DNA of 64,000 nt. Origin: Xanthostigma xanthostigma (lineage: Eukaryota; Arthropoda; Insecta; Raphidioptera; Raphidiidae). This document shows, in pieces, positions 44,259 through 56,047 of this stretch. Position 1 is the stretch's first letter. Each line of letters opens with the position of its first letter. Below the pieces are notes generated by a model, which worked only from the letters and a program-made list of their open reading frames with translations, did not search any database and was not told the origin of the DNA. The position numbers and the translations under genes are program-made. The stretch spans positions 19,678,465 to 19,742,464 of the forward strand of contig OY754468.1 in the NCBI GenBank assembly GCA_963575645.1, in the 5' to 3' direction.

Positions 44259-47200
44259 ATGGAGAAATTTTTTATTACTTTTCTTTTGATATTATGCATA
44301 ACTCGTAAGTTTGATAATAATTTATTACTCGTTTTCCTCGTTGAATAATTGAATGATATTTTAAACGTAAACTGTTTTTAGAATCAATAACGGCTTATAA
44401 ATGTAAACCGTCCAAATCAAGAATTGTAGGAGGCTCGGATACTAACATTAGTCGCCATCCTTACCAGGTAGGTCGTGCTTGATTTGTTTTACAGTTTTTT
44501 CACCCGACTACGGTGAAATCAAAATAGGAGAGCTATTAAACATTTTTGGGTGCCGTTTTGGGGCATCGTAAATGTCTGAACACAAAATCGAAAACCAGGC
44601 TGAAGTGTAGTAGAGCCTAACCAAACCGTGAATTTTTAATTTTGCGAAATTTTATTGGCATAAAAAATCTTTGAGAAATTTCGAAATTTTAATTTCTTTA
44701 GTATTTAATAAAATAAAAAATAAATAGGCCAGATTGGTTTAATCGGTCCCGGTTTTAATTTTGAAAACCAACTACGCACGCGAGTCTGTAATGACGTCAT
44801 TTTCATCCACGTAGCCAGTGTCAATTACGTAAATATTAACAATCACAATCTCGGATAAGTTGGTCAAATAGGATTTTCTGACAATGCGTCAGGCTATTTA
44901 ATTTTTTTTACAACATGCTTTTTCTTTAGGTTTTCTTGGGAATCACAATGTCTTTCGGTCCTATTTCGTGCGGTGGTTCGATACTTAATGAGAGATATAT
45001 TCTAACGGCAGCTCACTGTGTTTTCGACATATATGACAATGAACTGATCAAACCTTCCGCGGTATTAATAGTGGTTGGCGACACAGTCGGCAAAGGTGGA
45101 AAATCTCCATCGCGACAAGAGTTCGCAGCAACAAGTATAGTTGTGCCAAATGGATATCCTTCTGGATTTAAAGCAAATGGTGGTGACATTTGTATAATAA
45201 AAGTAAATGCGTCCGTTAATGGATTTATGTAAAAATAGCGGCTGCTTCATCAAAAGACACGTTAAAAAACAAGTTTAAATTTGATTGACTAAAAAACTGA
45301 AGCCTTATCAGATAAGCGTTTAGATTTTTAGTCAAACAAAATTAATATTTTTTTTTTATTTTTTCTTATTTGTTTTTCCTACCATAGTTACAGTCTATTT
45401 ATTGTATTTTGGAAATCGCAAAGTCCGACAATAGTTTCTGTTATGAGTGACTTTTTATGCAGTATTCTGTTGTTATTCAAATCTTTGATTAACGTTTGAT
45501 TAGAACTCTTCAATAAATAAAATTTTAAATTATCGACCAATTTTTCAGACAATATATTAACAAAATATAATTAATACATTAACGTTTCGATCCGGATTTA
45601 GACCTTCTTCAAAACTGATCTAAGAAATATAAAAAAATAATTAATATTTAATTTATAATTCGCTTTTAATAAAATTCTTTTAAAACTATTAAATAAAATC
45701 AAAATATTGTTTTTTCAATATTTTGATTTTTTTTAATAATTTTGAAAGAATTTTTTATTTTTTATAGATCAGTTTTGAAGAAGATCCAAATCCGGATCGA
45801 AACGTTAATGTATTAATTATATTTTGTTAATATATTGTCTGAAAAATTGGTCGATAATTTTATTTATTCTGTTGTTATTATAGACCAATATCCCAGACCC
45901 GCCTGACTTGCGTAATTTTAGTATTGCTAATATTTCATCAGTAAATGTACAATATTCAGTTAAAAACGCGGTATGACATTTTGCTAACTTGAAAGCGGGG
46001 CCCTTTTAAAGATAACAGGCCCGTTTTGAAACTGAAGTTGAAAAAAAAAATAAACTTAGGGTCTTTCTGTAGTATTTTTGGAATTGCCTTTTATTTTAAT
46101 TCTTTTGTTTTCTGAAACTGAACAATAAATAACGAAGCTATTTCTTGAGGCGTTTTTTAGGAAACACTGTGTATTCGTAGTGAGTAGTTGGTTGTATATA
46201 GGTAGCGATTTAACTATATTCTGTTCATTGTATAATATTTGAATTAAAAAAAAAAACTTTTAGACACATGATCGAATAAAAATGGACCCGAAAAGTGCTT
46301 GGCCTATTAACTTAAACAATCATATTAAACTCAAGAATGATATGGAGTGTGTTGTGACTGGTTGGGGAGCGACATCCGTAAATATTTTTTTTTATCAATA
46401 TATAAAAATCAATCGTAGTTTTTAGGGAGCTGACGTTCATCTTAGTTTACCGAGGTGAATGTTGTGTCCAAATTTCATGATGATCGGAGTTACCGCTTAA
46501 AAGTTTTTGTCGGACGGACAAATTTTGAGTTATATTTCGCAATAATTTTCATTGATGCTTGCTCATATTGGTCGTAGCCTGATATTATATAGTCTATAGC
46601 CTTCCTCGATAAATGGACTATCCAAGAAAATAAAATTCAATTCGAACCAGTAGTTCCTGAGATTGGCGCGTTCAACCAAACAAACTCTTCAGCTTTATGT
46701 ATTAGTACCTACAGATAAGAAAAAATGCTCTAAATTACATAAATAGGTTTTTTTGTGCGTCAGATCTCTAACTATAGTTTTTAGTGAATTTGGTAAGAAT
46801 TGTCCACTTAAGGACGTAGTCCTATGTTCAGGCTCGTTTTCAACCTTTATTTCAGAATTTTTTTTAATCACAAAATAATGTAGGTACAATCATTTCAATT
46901 TTGTGACATGCTTTTACTGACATCGTAAGCTAAGAAACAAAAATTTTTTTTTGATTAATTTTACGCCATTTTATAATTGTTTTTTTAACCTAAAGTAGAC
47001 AACTTTAAATGGAGGACGTCTGTGAAGTTAGCATCTCAAGTGCCAGCATCTCACAAATAAACCGCATATAAACTGGCACCCCGCATAGTTCTACAGTTCT
47101 TGATAAGTTTTAACAATAGTTCCGTCGATTTTACTATCGAAACCGCATTTTGAAAAAATGAGATGCTAACTTCACAAATCGGATTTTTCAAGTGTCAGCA

Positions 47201-50200
47201 TCTCACAAATAAACTGCATATAAACTGGCACCCCGCATAGTTCTACAGTTCTTGACAAGTTTTAACAATAGTTCCGTCGATTTTACTATCGAAACCGCAT
47301 TTTGAAAAAATGAGATGCTAACTTCGCAAATCGAATTTTAGCATCTCATCGGATTTCACAAATTTGAGGGTACTAGAGGTGAAATTAAGAAAGTTGTACA
47401 TCCTAAATCTATTCTACACATAGTTCTACCGAGTTAAAATAATAAGGATCGCTGATATTCATAATAACCAAAATATCCATAGAGCAGTGAGATTCTGGGG
47501 TAAAATTGAGAAGCAAACTTGCAAAACCTGACAAATCCAGTTTTACTAGTTTCGAGTAAATCGCGCTAAAATCTGTCACACAGAATCGTTTAGATAATTA
47601 ATAAATTTTATTTTACGATATATTGGTCATAGATTTTTTTTTCAATAATAAATAAAATTATTGACCAATTTTTCAGACAATTATATTGACAAAGATATAA
47701 ATGAGTTTACTGAATTTAAAAAGAAATATTTATTATCTTAAAAAAACAAAAAACATTTGTTTCGATTTATTGGGTTTTGCATGAAACTAGAATTGTATCG
47801 GGGTTTTTTCGGAAATCAATTAATATATAAGTATTTTAGAAAGCGTTTATTAATATGATAACACCGAAGAAAAAGTACATTTTTCAGAATAAAAACTACT
47901 TATATAAAAGATTCTTATTTTTTTTTAAGTTTTAAAAAATCATAAACAATAAAATACAATAATAGTACCTGCGTAGTAAAAACAAAACTTTAACAGCCGT
48001 TTTTATAGGATTTATCGGGTTTAGCTTTATTCTGAATACACAGATCGATAAAGCTCACCAAAAGTTATACCACAGCATCTCACGTTTGTATGCTTATTTT
48101 GTTTACAACAATGATACATAATTACTAAGTATGTTCAAAAGACCAGCACTCTTGCAGAACTTATGTAACAGACCCTTAGTTATCGTCCAAAACATTTATA
48201 CAACTCAAAAACACCGGTTATACCACAGTATCTCACTCATATATGAACATTTGTTTTTAACAATGAACCATCAATTTTGGTATTTTTAAAGAACAGAACT
48301 ATTTCAAAATTTGTGTAAGGGACTTCCAGTTATCATTTAAGGAAATTGTTACTGCGTAGAAACCTTAGTTATAACACACCATCTCATGTTTTTATGGATA
48401 TTTTATTTATTTCAGTAAACGGTAATTTCTCTGGATACTCAAAAGACCAGAATCTTCCATAATTAACCGTCGTAATCTCCATACGACTGACAATTATACT
48501 CCAGCATCTCACTTCTCTTATTATGATTATCAGCGATCCTAATTATTTTAACCCGGTAGAACTATGTACAGAATAGATTTAGGATGTACAACTTTCTTAA
48601 TTTCACCTCTAGTACACTCATATTTGTGAAATTCGATGAGATGCTAAAATTCGATTTGCGAAGTTAGCATCTCATATTTTCAAAATGCGATTTTGATAGT
48701 AAAATCGACGGAACTATTGTTAAAACTTGTCAAGAACTGTAGAACTATGCGGGGTGCCAGTTTATATGCAGTTTATTTGTGAGATGCTGACACTTGAAAA
48801 ATCCAATTTGTGAAGTTAGCATCTCATTTTTTCAAAATGCGGTTTTGATAGTAAAATCGACGGAACTATTGTTAAAACTTGTCAAGAACTGTAGAACTAT
48901 GCGGGATGCCAGTTTATATGCGGTTTATTTGTGAGATGCTGACACTTGAGATGCTAACTTCACACACGTAAATGGAGGTAGGTGGGTAGCGCGGGTGATA
49001 ACGTCACTTGGAGTCATCTGAATTATAACAATTAAATTGGTTATTGTTTCGTAGTGAGGTGTATGAGTGGTAATTAATAATATAATTTTAATGTTGATAA
49101 TAAGATTTATTCTTTCTGTGTTAAACGTCGAACTTATTCTGTTCTAAAACTGTACAATATTTTACAATTAACAAAAACTAAATTACATCATTTATTAATA
49201 ACGATTACATAAGGAATCTAATAAAAGTTATATACAAGTTGTAACAAAATACATTACATTTCTCCCTTAAATAAAATAACTAAACTGAAAATTAGAATTT
49301 TTAAACAAAATATTACTTCAAAATATTATTTGAAAAAGACACAAAAAATTAAGTATAATTAAGTCGATCTGGCTGTTTAAGTTGACTCCTTCTTCTAAGA
49401 TCAACTTTATTCACTGTGTCCGCCTGGACATTTAATTGCACATCATCATTATCATTATTATTGCAAGATGAACTGGGAATGAATGAAGATGTCAAATTAA
49501 CACCACTTATGTTAGCATTATTATTCATTTTACTATTTATTTTAAGTATCTGATTTATATGACGCTTCCAAATCAGTTCACCTTCCAATAGTTTGACAAT
49601 ATAAGTACGTTTTCCTAAAATTTTTGTTACTTCTGCCTTAGCCCACTTAGGTGTCATAGCTCTGTAATCTTTAACTAATACAATTTCATTTAGATTTATA
49701 GTTTCGGATCGTGTTCCTTGATAATTTTTAATTTGTGTAACTTGCTTGTTAATGACAGAATTTTTAACGGACGGTACAAGTAAATCTAATCGACATCTAA
49801 GTGGTCTACCGAACATAAGTTTTGCTGGAGATTCTCCTGTGGTACAGTGAGCTGTATTTCTATAATTTAATAGAAATCTGTTCAGAGCTGTACTTAAATC
49901 AAAATTATTATTTTCTAATTTAATGGTTTTTAAATAATTTTTTATAATTCTCACTCCCGTCTCAGCCAAGCCATTTGTGGCAGGATGAAAGGGAGCACCA
50001 GTCAGATGCCTGATGCCATTTTTATTTAAAAAATTTTGAAATTCACCAGATGTAAATGTTCTGGCGTTATCAGTCACCAATTCTTTTGGGAGTCCAAATC
50101 TCGCGAATACTTCTCGAAATTTACAAATTGTCGTAGTACTATCCAAACTAGGTACTTTAAAGCATTCCAACCATTTGGTTGACGCATCGACAATAACTAA

Positions 50201-53200
50201 AAAGTTTGAATTAAAAATAGGACCCAAAAAATCAGCATGCAAGCGTGTCCAGGGTTCCTGAGGCCATGGCCAGGACATTAGCTGTGCAGTGGGTGGTTCA
50301 TTCCGTTGACATAGACATGCTGTACAATTTTGTATTGTTAATTCAATATCTTTGTCAAGGGATGGCCACCAGACATAACTGCGAGCGAGTGCCTTGGTTT
50401 TTACCATGCCCATGTGGGTTGCGTGTAATTCTCTTAAAATGTTAGAGCGTAATTTTTGTGGTACAACTACTCGGTGTCCCCATAGTAAACAATTTAATTC
50501 TACTGATAGTTCATGTTTCCGAATAGCGTACGGTTTTAATTCATCGTTAAATTTAATATTTGGCCAACCTTTAAGCACATACTGTAAAACTTTATTTAAT
50601 ATAGTATCTTTATTTGTTTCCAATTTAATTTTATTCACATTTATGGGTAAATCATTATTATTTTCAATAAAATTTAAATACGAAATATCATTTTCATTTG
50701 TTTGTTTTTCAATTGTTATATTAGTTGGTAATAATCTTGATAACCAGTCAGCTTGATTTAATTTAGTGTTAATATATTTAATTTCAAAATTGAAAGATGA
50801 TAAAAAAGATGCCCATCTTTGCAATCTGTTAGCTGAAATGATTGGTATACCCTTTTTAGGGCCAAATATAGTTACCAAGGGTTTATGATCAGAAATTAAA
50901 ATAAATTTTTTTCCGAATAAATACTGATAGAATTTAGTTGTGCCAAAAATGATAGCTAACGCTTCTTTCTGAATTTGTGGGTATTCACTTTCTGCTTTAG
51001 AAAGAACTCTTGAAGCGTATGCTATAGGCCTTAGTTCATTATTAATTTTATGAGAGATGAACGCACCAATACCATAATTTGATGCGTCAACCGTCAAGGT
51101 AACTTCTAAATTCGGATCAAAGTGTACCAGTACAGGTGAAGTTGTCAGAATTTTTTTTATATTTTCAAAAGATATTTGACATTTACTATTCCAGTTCCAA
51201 CTATTTTCTTTTCTTAATAAGGCATACAAAGGTTGTAACACAGTAGCTGAGTTAGGAATAAATTTATGGTAAAAATTAACCATTCCCAAAAATGACTTAA
51301 GCTCCGTTAAATTATTAGGTGCTCTTGCCTTTTCCACTGCCTCAACTCTGTCGTTACATGTATGTAAACCTTCAGAATTTATTACGTGACCTAAGTATTT
51401 TACAGAATTACAGAAAAATTCACACTTCTCCTTTTTAACTTTAAGACCGCATTTTTGTAAAATATCAAAAACATTATATAATCGTTCAATATGAAGTGTA
51501 TCATTGGGTGCGGTTATGATTATATCATCTAAAAAGCTTCCAATTCCCGGCATTCCAACAAATAATTGCTCAATAATTCTTTGAAAGAATGCTGGCGCAC
51601 TTTTTATTCCAAAAGGTAATCGCGTATAACGATATAAACCTTTATGTGTTGATATAGTTACCAACAAACTTGATTTATCTGACAACAAAACCTGTTGATA
51701 AGCATCAGAAAGGTCTATTTTTGTAAATTTAATACCGCCTTGTAATTGATTAAATAAATATTCGATCCTGGGTAACGGGTAATGAACATCTTCTAAAGCC
51801 GGGTTCAGAGTACATTTAAAGTCGCCGCATATTCTTATGTCACCATTAGGTTTCATTATCGGCACAATCGGCGTTGCCCATTCAGCAGTTTCTACCTGTA
51901 TTAAAATTCCCCGACTCACCAAGCGTTGTAACTCTTTTTCAACCTTGGGTTTCAATGCAAATGCTAGAGGTCTAGCTTTAAAAAATTTAGGTTTAGCATC
52001 CTGTTTCAAATTCAATGTAAATTTTTCTTTGGTATATGTACCGAGTTCGTCATCGAATACTGAACTGTATTTACTAATGAAATTATTTATATCAAAATTA
52101 GTGGAATTGTTAATTCCGGAGATATTTAAATTTAATTGACAAAAAGCCGTTCGTCCAAGCAATGGCGGACCTCCTTTAGGGACAACCAAGGTTTCGATAC
52201 AATACGGACGACCTTTGAATTTTACGTTTAAATAAATTTTACCGGCAGGCTTAAATAATTGACCCGCATAATCTTTTAATATTATACCGGTACTTTGCAG
52301 TTTAATTTTATTTGCAAATTTATTATAAAAATCTATTGAAACCGCTGAATGTTCAGAACCGGTATCTAATTCAAAATGATATTTTTTATTTTCAATTTCT
52401 AAAGTTACGGTAAATGCGCTTTTAGGATTAATGCTTACTGTGTGATGAAACATGGGTTCCACAGTACTATAATTATGACCGGAAACATTTTGTTCATTAC
52501 GATTAAAATTTTTATTTTTATGTCGGCACACAGTAGCAATATGCCCTTTTTTATTACAAATATTGCAAGTACAATTTTTATACCTACATTTCTTTGTGGA
52601 ATGATTTTGCCTCCCACAAATCTTGCATTTCGGCGTCTCCTGAATTTTCTTGATGTGATGAGACTCTGCAGTTCCGCTATCTTTTTCCTTCGTGGAAGCC
52701 TCTTTCGCCTTGGCAAGTTCTATTAATTTTTGTGCGGTCACTGAAGTTGCGTCTTCCTCCATCAATCTGTCCATTATCGCGTTTGGTCCCATTCCAATCA
52801 CGAATATATCCCGAATGACCGTTTCCAGTTCCCCTTTGAAACCGCAAACTCCCGCTAAATTTCTGACACGTGCTGCCCAGTCAGCTACTGATTCTTCAGC
52901 ATTTTTGCGTGCCGTGTATAAATCTTTTCGTGCCGCAAAATAAGAACGCACTGGCTTAAATTGATTCTCTAATATTTCAAGTAATTCTTTAAAAGCTTTC
53001 TTTTCCGGTTCGACAGGAACGCATAATGTATTTAATAATTTGTAAGTTGGTTCACTGAGCGAATTTAATAGATAGCCTCGTTTATAGTCTTCATTTTTTA
53101 TGTCATTTACAATGAAATATTGCTGCAGACGTCTACGATAAATTTCAAAATCTGCTGTCAAATGATTAAATTCGGATAAAATTCCCGAACTAGAGTTAAC

Positions 53201-54784
53201 CGGCTGTGCACTCGCAGCTGTATCTGCCGCTGGATGTGGCATTTTTATTTTTAATTTTAATAGTTTATAATTTTAATTATTTATATTAAGTTTATCTCGT
53301 CGCCATTTGAGGTGTATGAGTGGTAATTAATAATATAATTTTAATGTTGATAATAAGATTTATTCTATCTGTGTTAAACGTCGAACTTATTCTGTTCTAA
53401 AACTGTACAATATTTTACAATTAACAAAAACTAAATTACATCATTTATTAATAACGATTACATAAGGAATCTAATAAAAGTTATATACAAGTTGTAACAA
53501 AATACATTATGGTGCCTCTACACTAGTGGCCAGCACCGCCACTCAAATAAGTGCCCATCATCGCCGCGATGATTGCCTAGCCCTCCACACAATCGTGCCG
53601 GTCCGATTTTGTGTACGGGCGCACAATGCTGGCCACGCATTCCTTTGATGTACCGACAATCAACCGATTACTGCCGATTACAGGCGATTATGTCCACGCA
53701 CCGACGAATATGCCCTCTACACAATCGTGAGTGCCTGTAAGTGGCGGTGATGGCCACTAGTGTAGAGGAGCCTTTACACGTAGGCTTGTGGCTCTATATA
53801 ACACAAGCTGGGTTTGAAAAAAAACATCGAGAAAATCGTGATTTTGTCGTTGAAAATCGATTTAAAAAAATAGAAATAATTTTTATAATTATTTATAACT
53901 CTACTACCGAACGGAGCTATATTGTTGTGTAGAATACCCTGTGCAAAATTGAAAGCAATCGGTTGTATACAATTGTTTCAATCACCCGCGTCGCTTACAA
54001 AACGTAGTTTTGAGAAAAACGCGTTTAAAGTTTTGATTTCAGATTTCTTACAAAAAAATAAAAATGAATATTTACACTAATCAGCTATGCCTGGTGTATA
54101 GTAAACCTTCCTTTTCTTCAAAAGCGTTGTTTTCTGTTAACTTTTTTGCTCTACTCTGCGAGAGTATAAGGGTAACGTGATAACAATAACATTTAAGAGG
54201 TAAGAGCAGGTAAGAGTCTTACCGTAAGACCGTTGCTGCTCTCGACTATATGCTATATAGCTTTGTAAATATTTAATATTTCGGTCTAAAATTTTTACAG
54301 TAAGTATTTTATCAATATATTATACTTATTAAAAATGTAAAAAAAATAAATTCGATTTTCCGAAACCCGAACACCAGACTACGTCCTTAAACAACGCGCT
54401 GTTAAACGTTTCAATCAAATAAGAATATCCTCAGTATTACCTTCAGGATCTTGAGGATGTTTATTTACGGGTTTGATGCTCGTAAATAATTTCGACGATT
54501 GGCCACTGTTTCTACTCTAGCGGTACACGATTTAGGTACTAAAAAAGTAGATATAATTTATGATTAATATAGTAAAGTGCTGATTTGAGTTAAGAAACAA
54601 ATGCGACAAAACCCATTTTCATTTTTTATAGGAGGGCGGAACCGAGGCGACCAATTTACAATGTGTAACTCTCAAGCTAATACCATGGGGTACATGTAAA
54701 AAATTTATATATGGTATTCATAAGGCCACTGCAGATGGAACTTTATGTGCTGGACATATGGAAGGTGGTAAAGACAGTTGTCAG
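44259..54784 (+). CDS. Trypsin-like serine protease 2, five of six exons in the window
   Basis: Exons seen: 44259-44304, 44382-44467, 44930-45202, 46264-46377, 54632-54784, with intron positions and phases identical to gene 1. 224 residues are encoded so far. Signal peptide MEKFFITFLLILCIT; propeptide with C23; activation after R29 (SR/IVGG); catalytic H73 (TAAHC) and D130 (DICIIK). Exon 5 ends GGKDSCQ, so D221 gives trypsin-type specificity and the next exon should begin GDSGGP. That exon, with the catalytic serine, is not found up to base 64000 and probably lies beyond the edge; loss cannot be excluded. Intron 4 (8.25 kb) and intron 5 (over 9.2 kb) are enlarged by transposons. All five exons keep open frames and splice signals, so the gene looks alive. 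A tandem duplicate of the upstream gene. Confidence 0.88.
45495..45872. mobile_element. Palindromic element with hammerhead-like cores (family copy 2)
   Basis: Same outer arms as 13232-13510 and the same GATCC/GGATC then GAAAC core, but the first box reads TTGAAGA, so this copy is more decayed. It lies in intron 3 of protease gene 2. Confidence 0.6.
46420..46712. mobile_element. RTE-type retroposon tail, uninterrupted
   Basis: It contains TCATGATGATCGGAGTTACC, TATAGCCTTCCTCGATAAAT and CAAACAAACTCTTCAGC, and ends near TATTAGTACCTACAGATA. It lacks the tRNA-like insertion present in the copy at 15675-16265. It lies in intron 4 of protease gene 2. Confidence 0.6.
47017..48968. mobile_element. 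Foldback element built of about 150-bp GCATCTCA units, 10-bp target duplication
   Basis: The termini CGTCTGTGAAGTTAGCATCT and (inverted) CGTGTGTGAAGTTAGCATCT are flanked by the direct repeat TAAATGGAGG at 47006-47015 and 48969-48978. Inverted arms of about 450-490 bp each hold two tandem units of about 150 bp. The right half of the centre (48060-48540) holds about four diverged units, each with CAGCATCTCAC or a close variant (48073, 48226, 48377, 48502). A fragment of the palindromic hammerhead-like family sits at 47640-47700. No transposase. Long arms made of sub-repeats with 9-10-bp duplications recall Drosophila FB elements and Mutator-like elements; assignment is inference. Confidence 0.75.
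49055..49258 (-). repeat. 3' LTR of the Ty3/gypsy element
   Basis: Read on the minus strand it runs TGTAATGT to ACACCTCA. Adjacent inside is a purine-rich tract. Confidence 0.85.
49349..53242 (-). CDS. Gag-Pol polyprotein of the Ty3/gypsy element
   Basis: 1297 residues in a single frame. Gag-like region 1-200; two CCHC knuckles about 206-239; aspartic protease DTG about 293; reverse transcriptase about 430-610 with FLDD at 570; RNase H from about 715; integrase about 950-1160 with an HHCC zinc site followed by a chain resembling the DDE core. This order (RT-RNase H-integrase) defines Ty3/gypsy. No envelope frame follows. Confidence 0.9.
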   Translation of the reverse strand: MPHPAADTAASAQPVNSSSGILSEFNHLTADFEIYRRRLQQYFIVNDIKNEDYKRGYLLNSLSEPTYKLLNTLCVPVEPEKKAFKELLEILENQFKPVRSYFAARKDLYTARKNAEESVADWAARVRNLAGVCGFKGELETVIRDIFVIGMGPNAIMDRLMEEDATSVTAQKLIELAKAKEASTKEKDSGTAESHHIKKIQETPKCKICGRQNHSTKKCRYKNCTCNICNKKGHIATVCRHKNKNFNRNEQNVSGHNYSTVEPMFHHTVSINPKSAFTVTLEIENKKYHFELDTGSEHSAVSIDFYNKFANKIKLQSTGIILKDYAGQLFKPAGKIYLNVKFKGRPYCIETLVVPKGGPPLLGRTAFCQLNLNISGINNSTNFDINNFISKYSSVFDDELGTYTKEKFTLNLKQDAKPKFFKARPLAFALKPKVEKELQRLVSRGILIQVETAEWATPIVPIMKPNGDIRICGDFKCTLNPALEDVHYPLPRIEYLFNQLQGGIKFTKIDLSDAYQQVLLSDKSSLLVTISTHKGLYRYTRLPFGIKSAPAFFQRIIEQLFVGMPGIGSFLDDIIITAPNDTLHIERLYNVFDILQKCGLKVKKEKCEFFCNSVKYLGHVINSEGLHTCNDRVEAVEKARAPNNLTELKSFLGMVNFYHKFIPNSATVLQPLYALLRKENSWNWNSKCQISFENIKKILTTSPVLVHFDPNLEVTLTVDASNYGIGAFISHKINNELRPIAYASRVLSKAESEYPQIQKEALAIIFGTTKFYQYLFGKKFILISDHKPLVTIFGPKKGIPIISANRLQRWASFLSSFNFEIKYINTKLNQADWLSRLLPTNITIEKQTNENDISYLNFIENNNDLPINVNKIKLETNKDTILNKVLQYVLKGWPNIKFNDELKPYAIRKHELSVELNCLLWGHRVVVPQKLRSNILRELHATHMGMVKTKALARSYVWWPSLDKDIELTIQNCTACLCQRNEPPTAQLMSWPWPQEPWTRLHADFLGPIFNSNFLVIVDASTKWLECFKVPSLDSTTTICKFREVFARFGLPKELVTDNARTFTSGEFQNFLNKNGIRHLTGAPFHPATNGLAETGVRIIKNYLKTIKLENNNFDLSTALNRFLLNYRNTAHCTTGESPAKLMFGRPLRCRLDLLVPSVKNSVINKQVTQIKNYQGTRSETINLNEIVLVKDYRAMTPKWAKAEVTKILGKRTYIVKLLEGELIWKRHINQILKINSKMNNNANISGVNLTSSFIPSSSCNNNDNDDVQLNVQADTVNKVDLRRRSQLKQPDRLNYT
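53308..53778 (-). repeat. 5' LTR of the Ty3/gypsy element, carrying a MITE
   Basis: LTR sequence runs 53308-53509 and resumes as CA at 53777-53778 after the MITE at 53510-53773. Confidence 0.8.
53510..53773. mobile_element. PIF/Harbinger-type MITE inside the LTR, TTA target duplication
   Basis: The inverted ends (CTCTACACTAGTGGCCA and inverse, about 35 bp) are flanked by TTA at 53507-53509 and 53774-53776, of which one belongs to the LTR. It is GC-richer than its host (palindromic words such as GCCGATTACAGGCGATTA). No coding content. It must be younger than the LTR element. Confidence 0.8.
53784..54631. other. Rest of intron 4 of protease gene 2
   Basis: No element or exon recognised between the LTR element and exon 5. 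Confidence 0.45.
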
Positions 54785-54856
54785 GTATACGTTATTTTAT
54801 AAGCAACTTTACGTATCTTATATAACACAAATAAAATTTTAAACAAGAATTTAGAA

Positions 54857-55110
54857 TAAAGCCGCTGCACACGAGACTGGTTTTGCCACTGAATTGGCTG
54901 CTGGGACTTGTGCGACAGCCGCGTTGACTGCAAGTATGGAAATGACGCCACTATGGGCTCTGTTGCTTGGTCACAGGCTGGAATTTAGAATTAGAACCAG
55001 ATATATTTTCGTGCTTCATTCTCTGCTGAATTTGAACAAGAACCAATTAAATAACAGGTGCCACGTGAACGAGATGTGCAAACGTTGTAAACAAAATGGC
55101 GTCTAGCATA
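54857..55110. mobile_element. MITE family A, copy 5 (right end lost)
   Basis: It begins TAAAGCCGCTGCACACGAG and includes AAGAACCAATTAAATAACAG and AAAATGGCGTCTAGCATA. It starts 72 bp after the exon 5 donor of protease gene 2, in the intron equivalent to that of copy 4 in gene 1. Confidence 0.65.
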
Positions 55111-56047
55111 TACTATATATATAATTTGTGACAGTTTATCTGTTACTAATATTGTAAAGAGAGAGTGCCAATTTTTGTTTGTGTGTATGCGGAAGTTAAT
55201 CTCTGGACTCACAACTACTGCACTTATTTGAAAAATTATTTCAAAATTTGAGAGATAAGATTACGCCAGATCAAAGATATTCGTCAACTAAGTCGGAAAA
55301 ATTCGAGCTTCCACGGCATGCGCTGCATCAATAGTTAAAATTCGGAACGTTTATACCATCTTAATGATTGACCAATAGTGTCAAGTCACTTGTTCAATTT
55401 TTACACTGTCGGTATTGGGACAAACGTATCAAATACCGAATTAAAGTTGTGTCGTGATAATTTTATGTAGCCTTAAAATGTTTTCTGTGCAATTGAAAAC
55501 AACATCTCAGCACGAACCATGTTATAAAACGACAAAAAATTATGCAAGATTTGCTTACCTATATCCTTCCATTACAGCGGCTATTTCCAACATAGAGAGA
55601 GGGAGAGAAATTGAAGATTATCTACGTTCGACAGTTTAAGTACTAACAGACGATCGAACTTGGTACGAAGCGGACAGCGGATATGGTCCGTTCCGTACCA
55701 AATCTGCTCGTCTGGACAGTAGTCTGCGTGTCCGCCCGGTTCGATGAGATGCACATCGTACTTTTTTTTTTTTATATAGGTTTTTTTGGCTTTTGTTTTT
55801 AGAAAACATTTAGCCACGACAATTATTTATTTATTATTTAACCATTCCTTTCTTATACCTAATTAATTATACGGGGACACAATAGAGGGATGGACCATGG
55901 AGAATAGTATAAGGTTTAATGGAGCGCACGAGCCAAGCGAGCAGGATGATACACACAAGACGGCTTTGAACCATGGATCCATGGCTTTTGGAGTCACACG
56001 AACGGTAAGTGTTAGTAATGATTAATGTTTATTTATTTTTACCCTAG

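Larger units (their letters stand above)
49055..53778 (-). mobile_element. Ty3/gypsy LTR retrotransposon, looks whole, young
   Basis: Two LTRs of about 204 bp differ at one site over the compared length. The 5-bp duplication CGTAG flanks the element (49050-49054 and 53779-53783). Gag-Pol lies in one frame between them. A purine tract adjoins the 3' LTR, and a TGGCGACGAG primer-site-like word lies just inside the 5' LTR. A 264-bp MITE is inserted near the edge of the 5' LTR. Two zinc knuckles suggest the mag-like lineage, tentatively. The LTR similarity implies very recent insertion into intron 4 of protease gene 2. Confidence 0.88.

Noticed and set aside
50394-50756. 120-residue plus-strand frame
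   Set aside because: Antisense to the Gag-Pol frame of the LTR element.
53510-53773. Small gene with frame beginning MAVMATSVEEPLH
   Set aside because: It starts inside a MITE end and reads into plain intron sequence.
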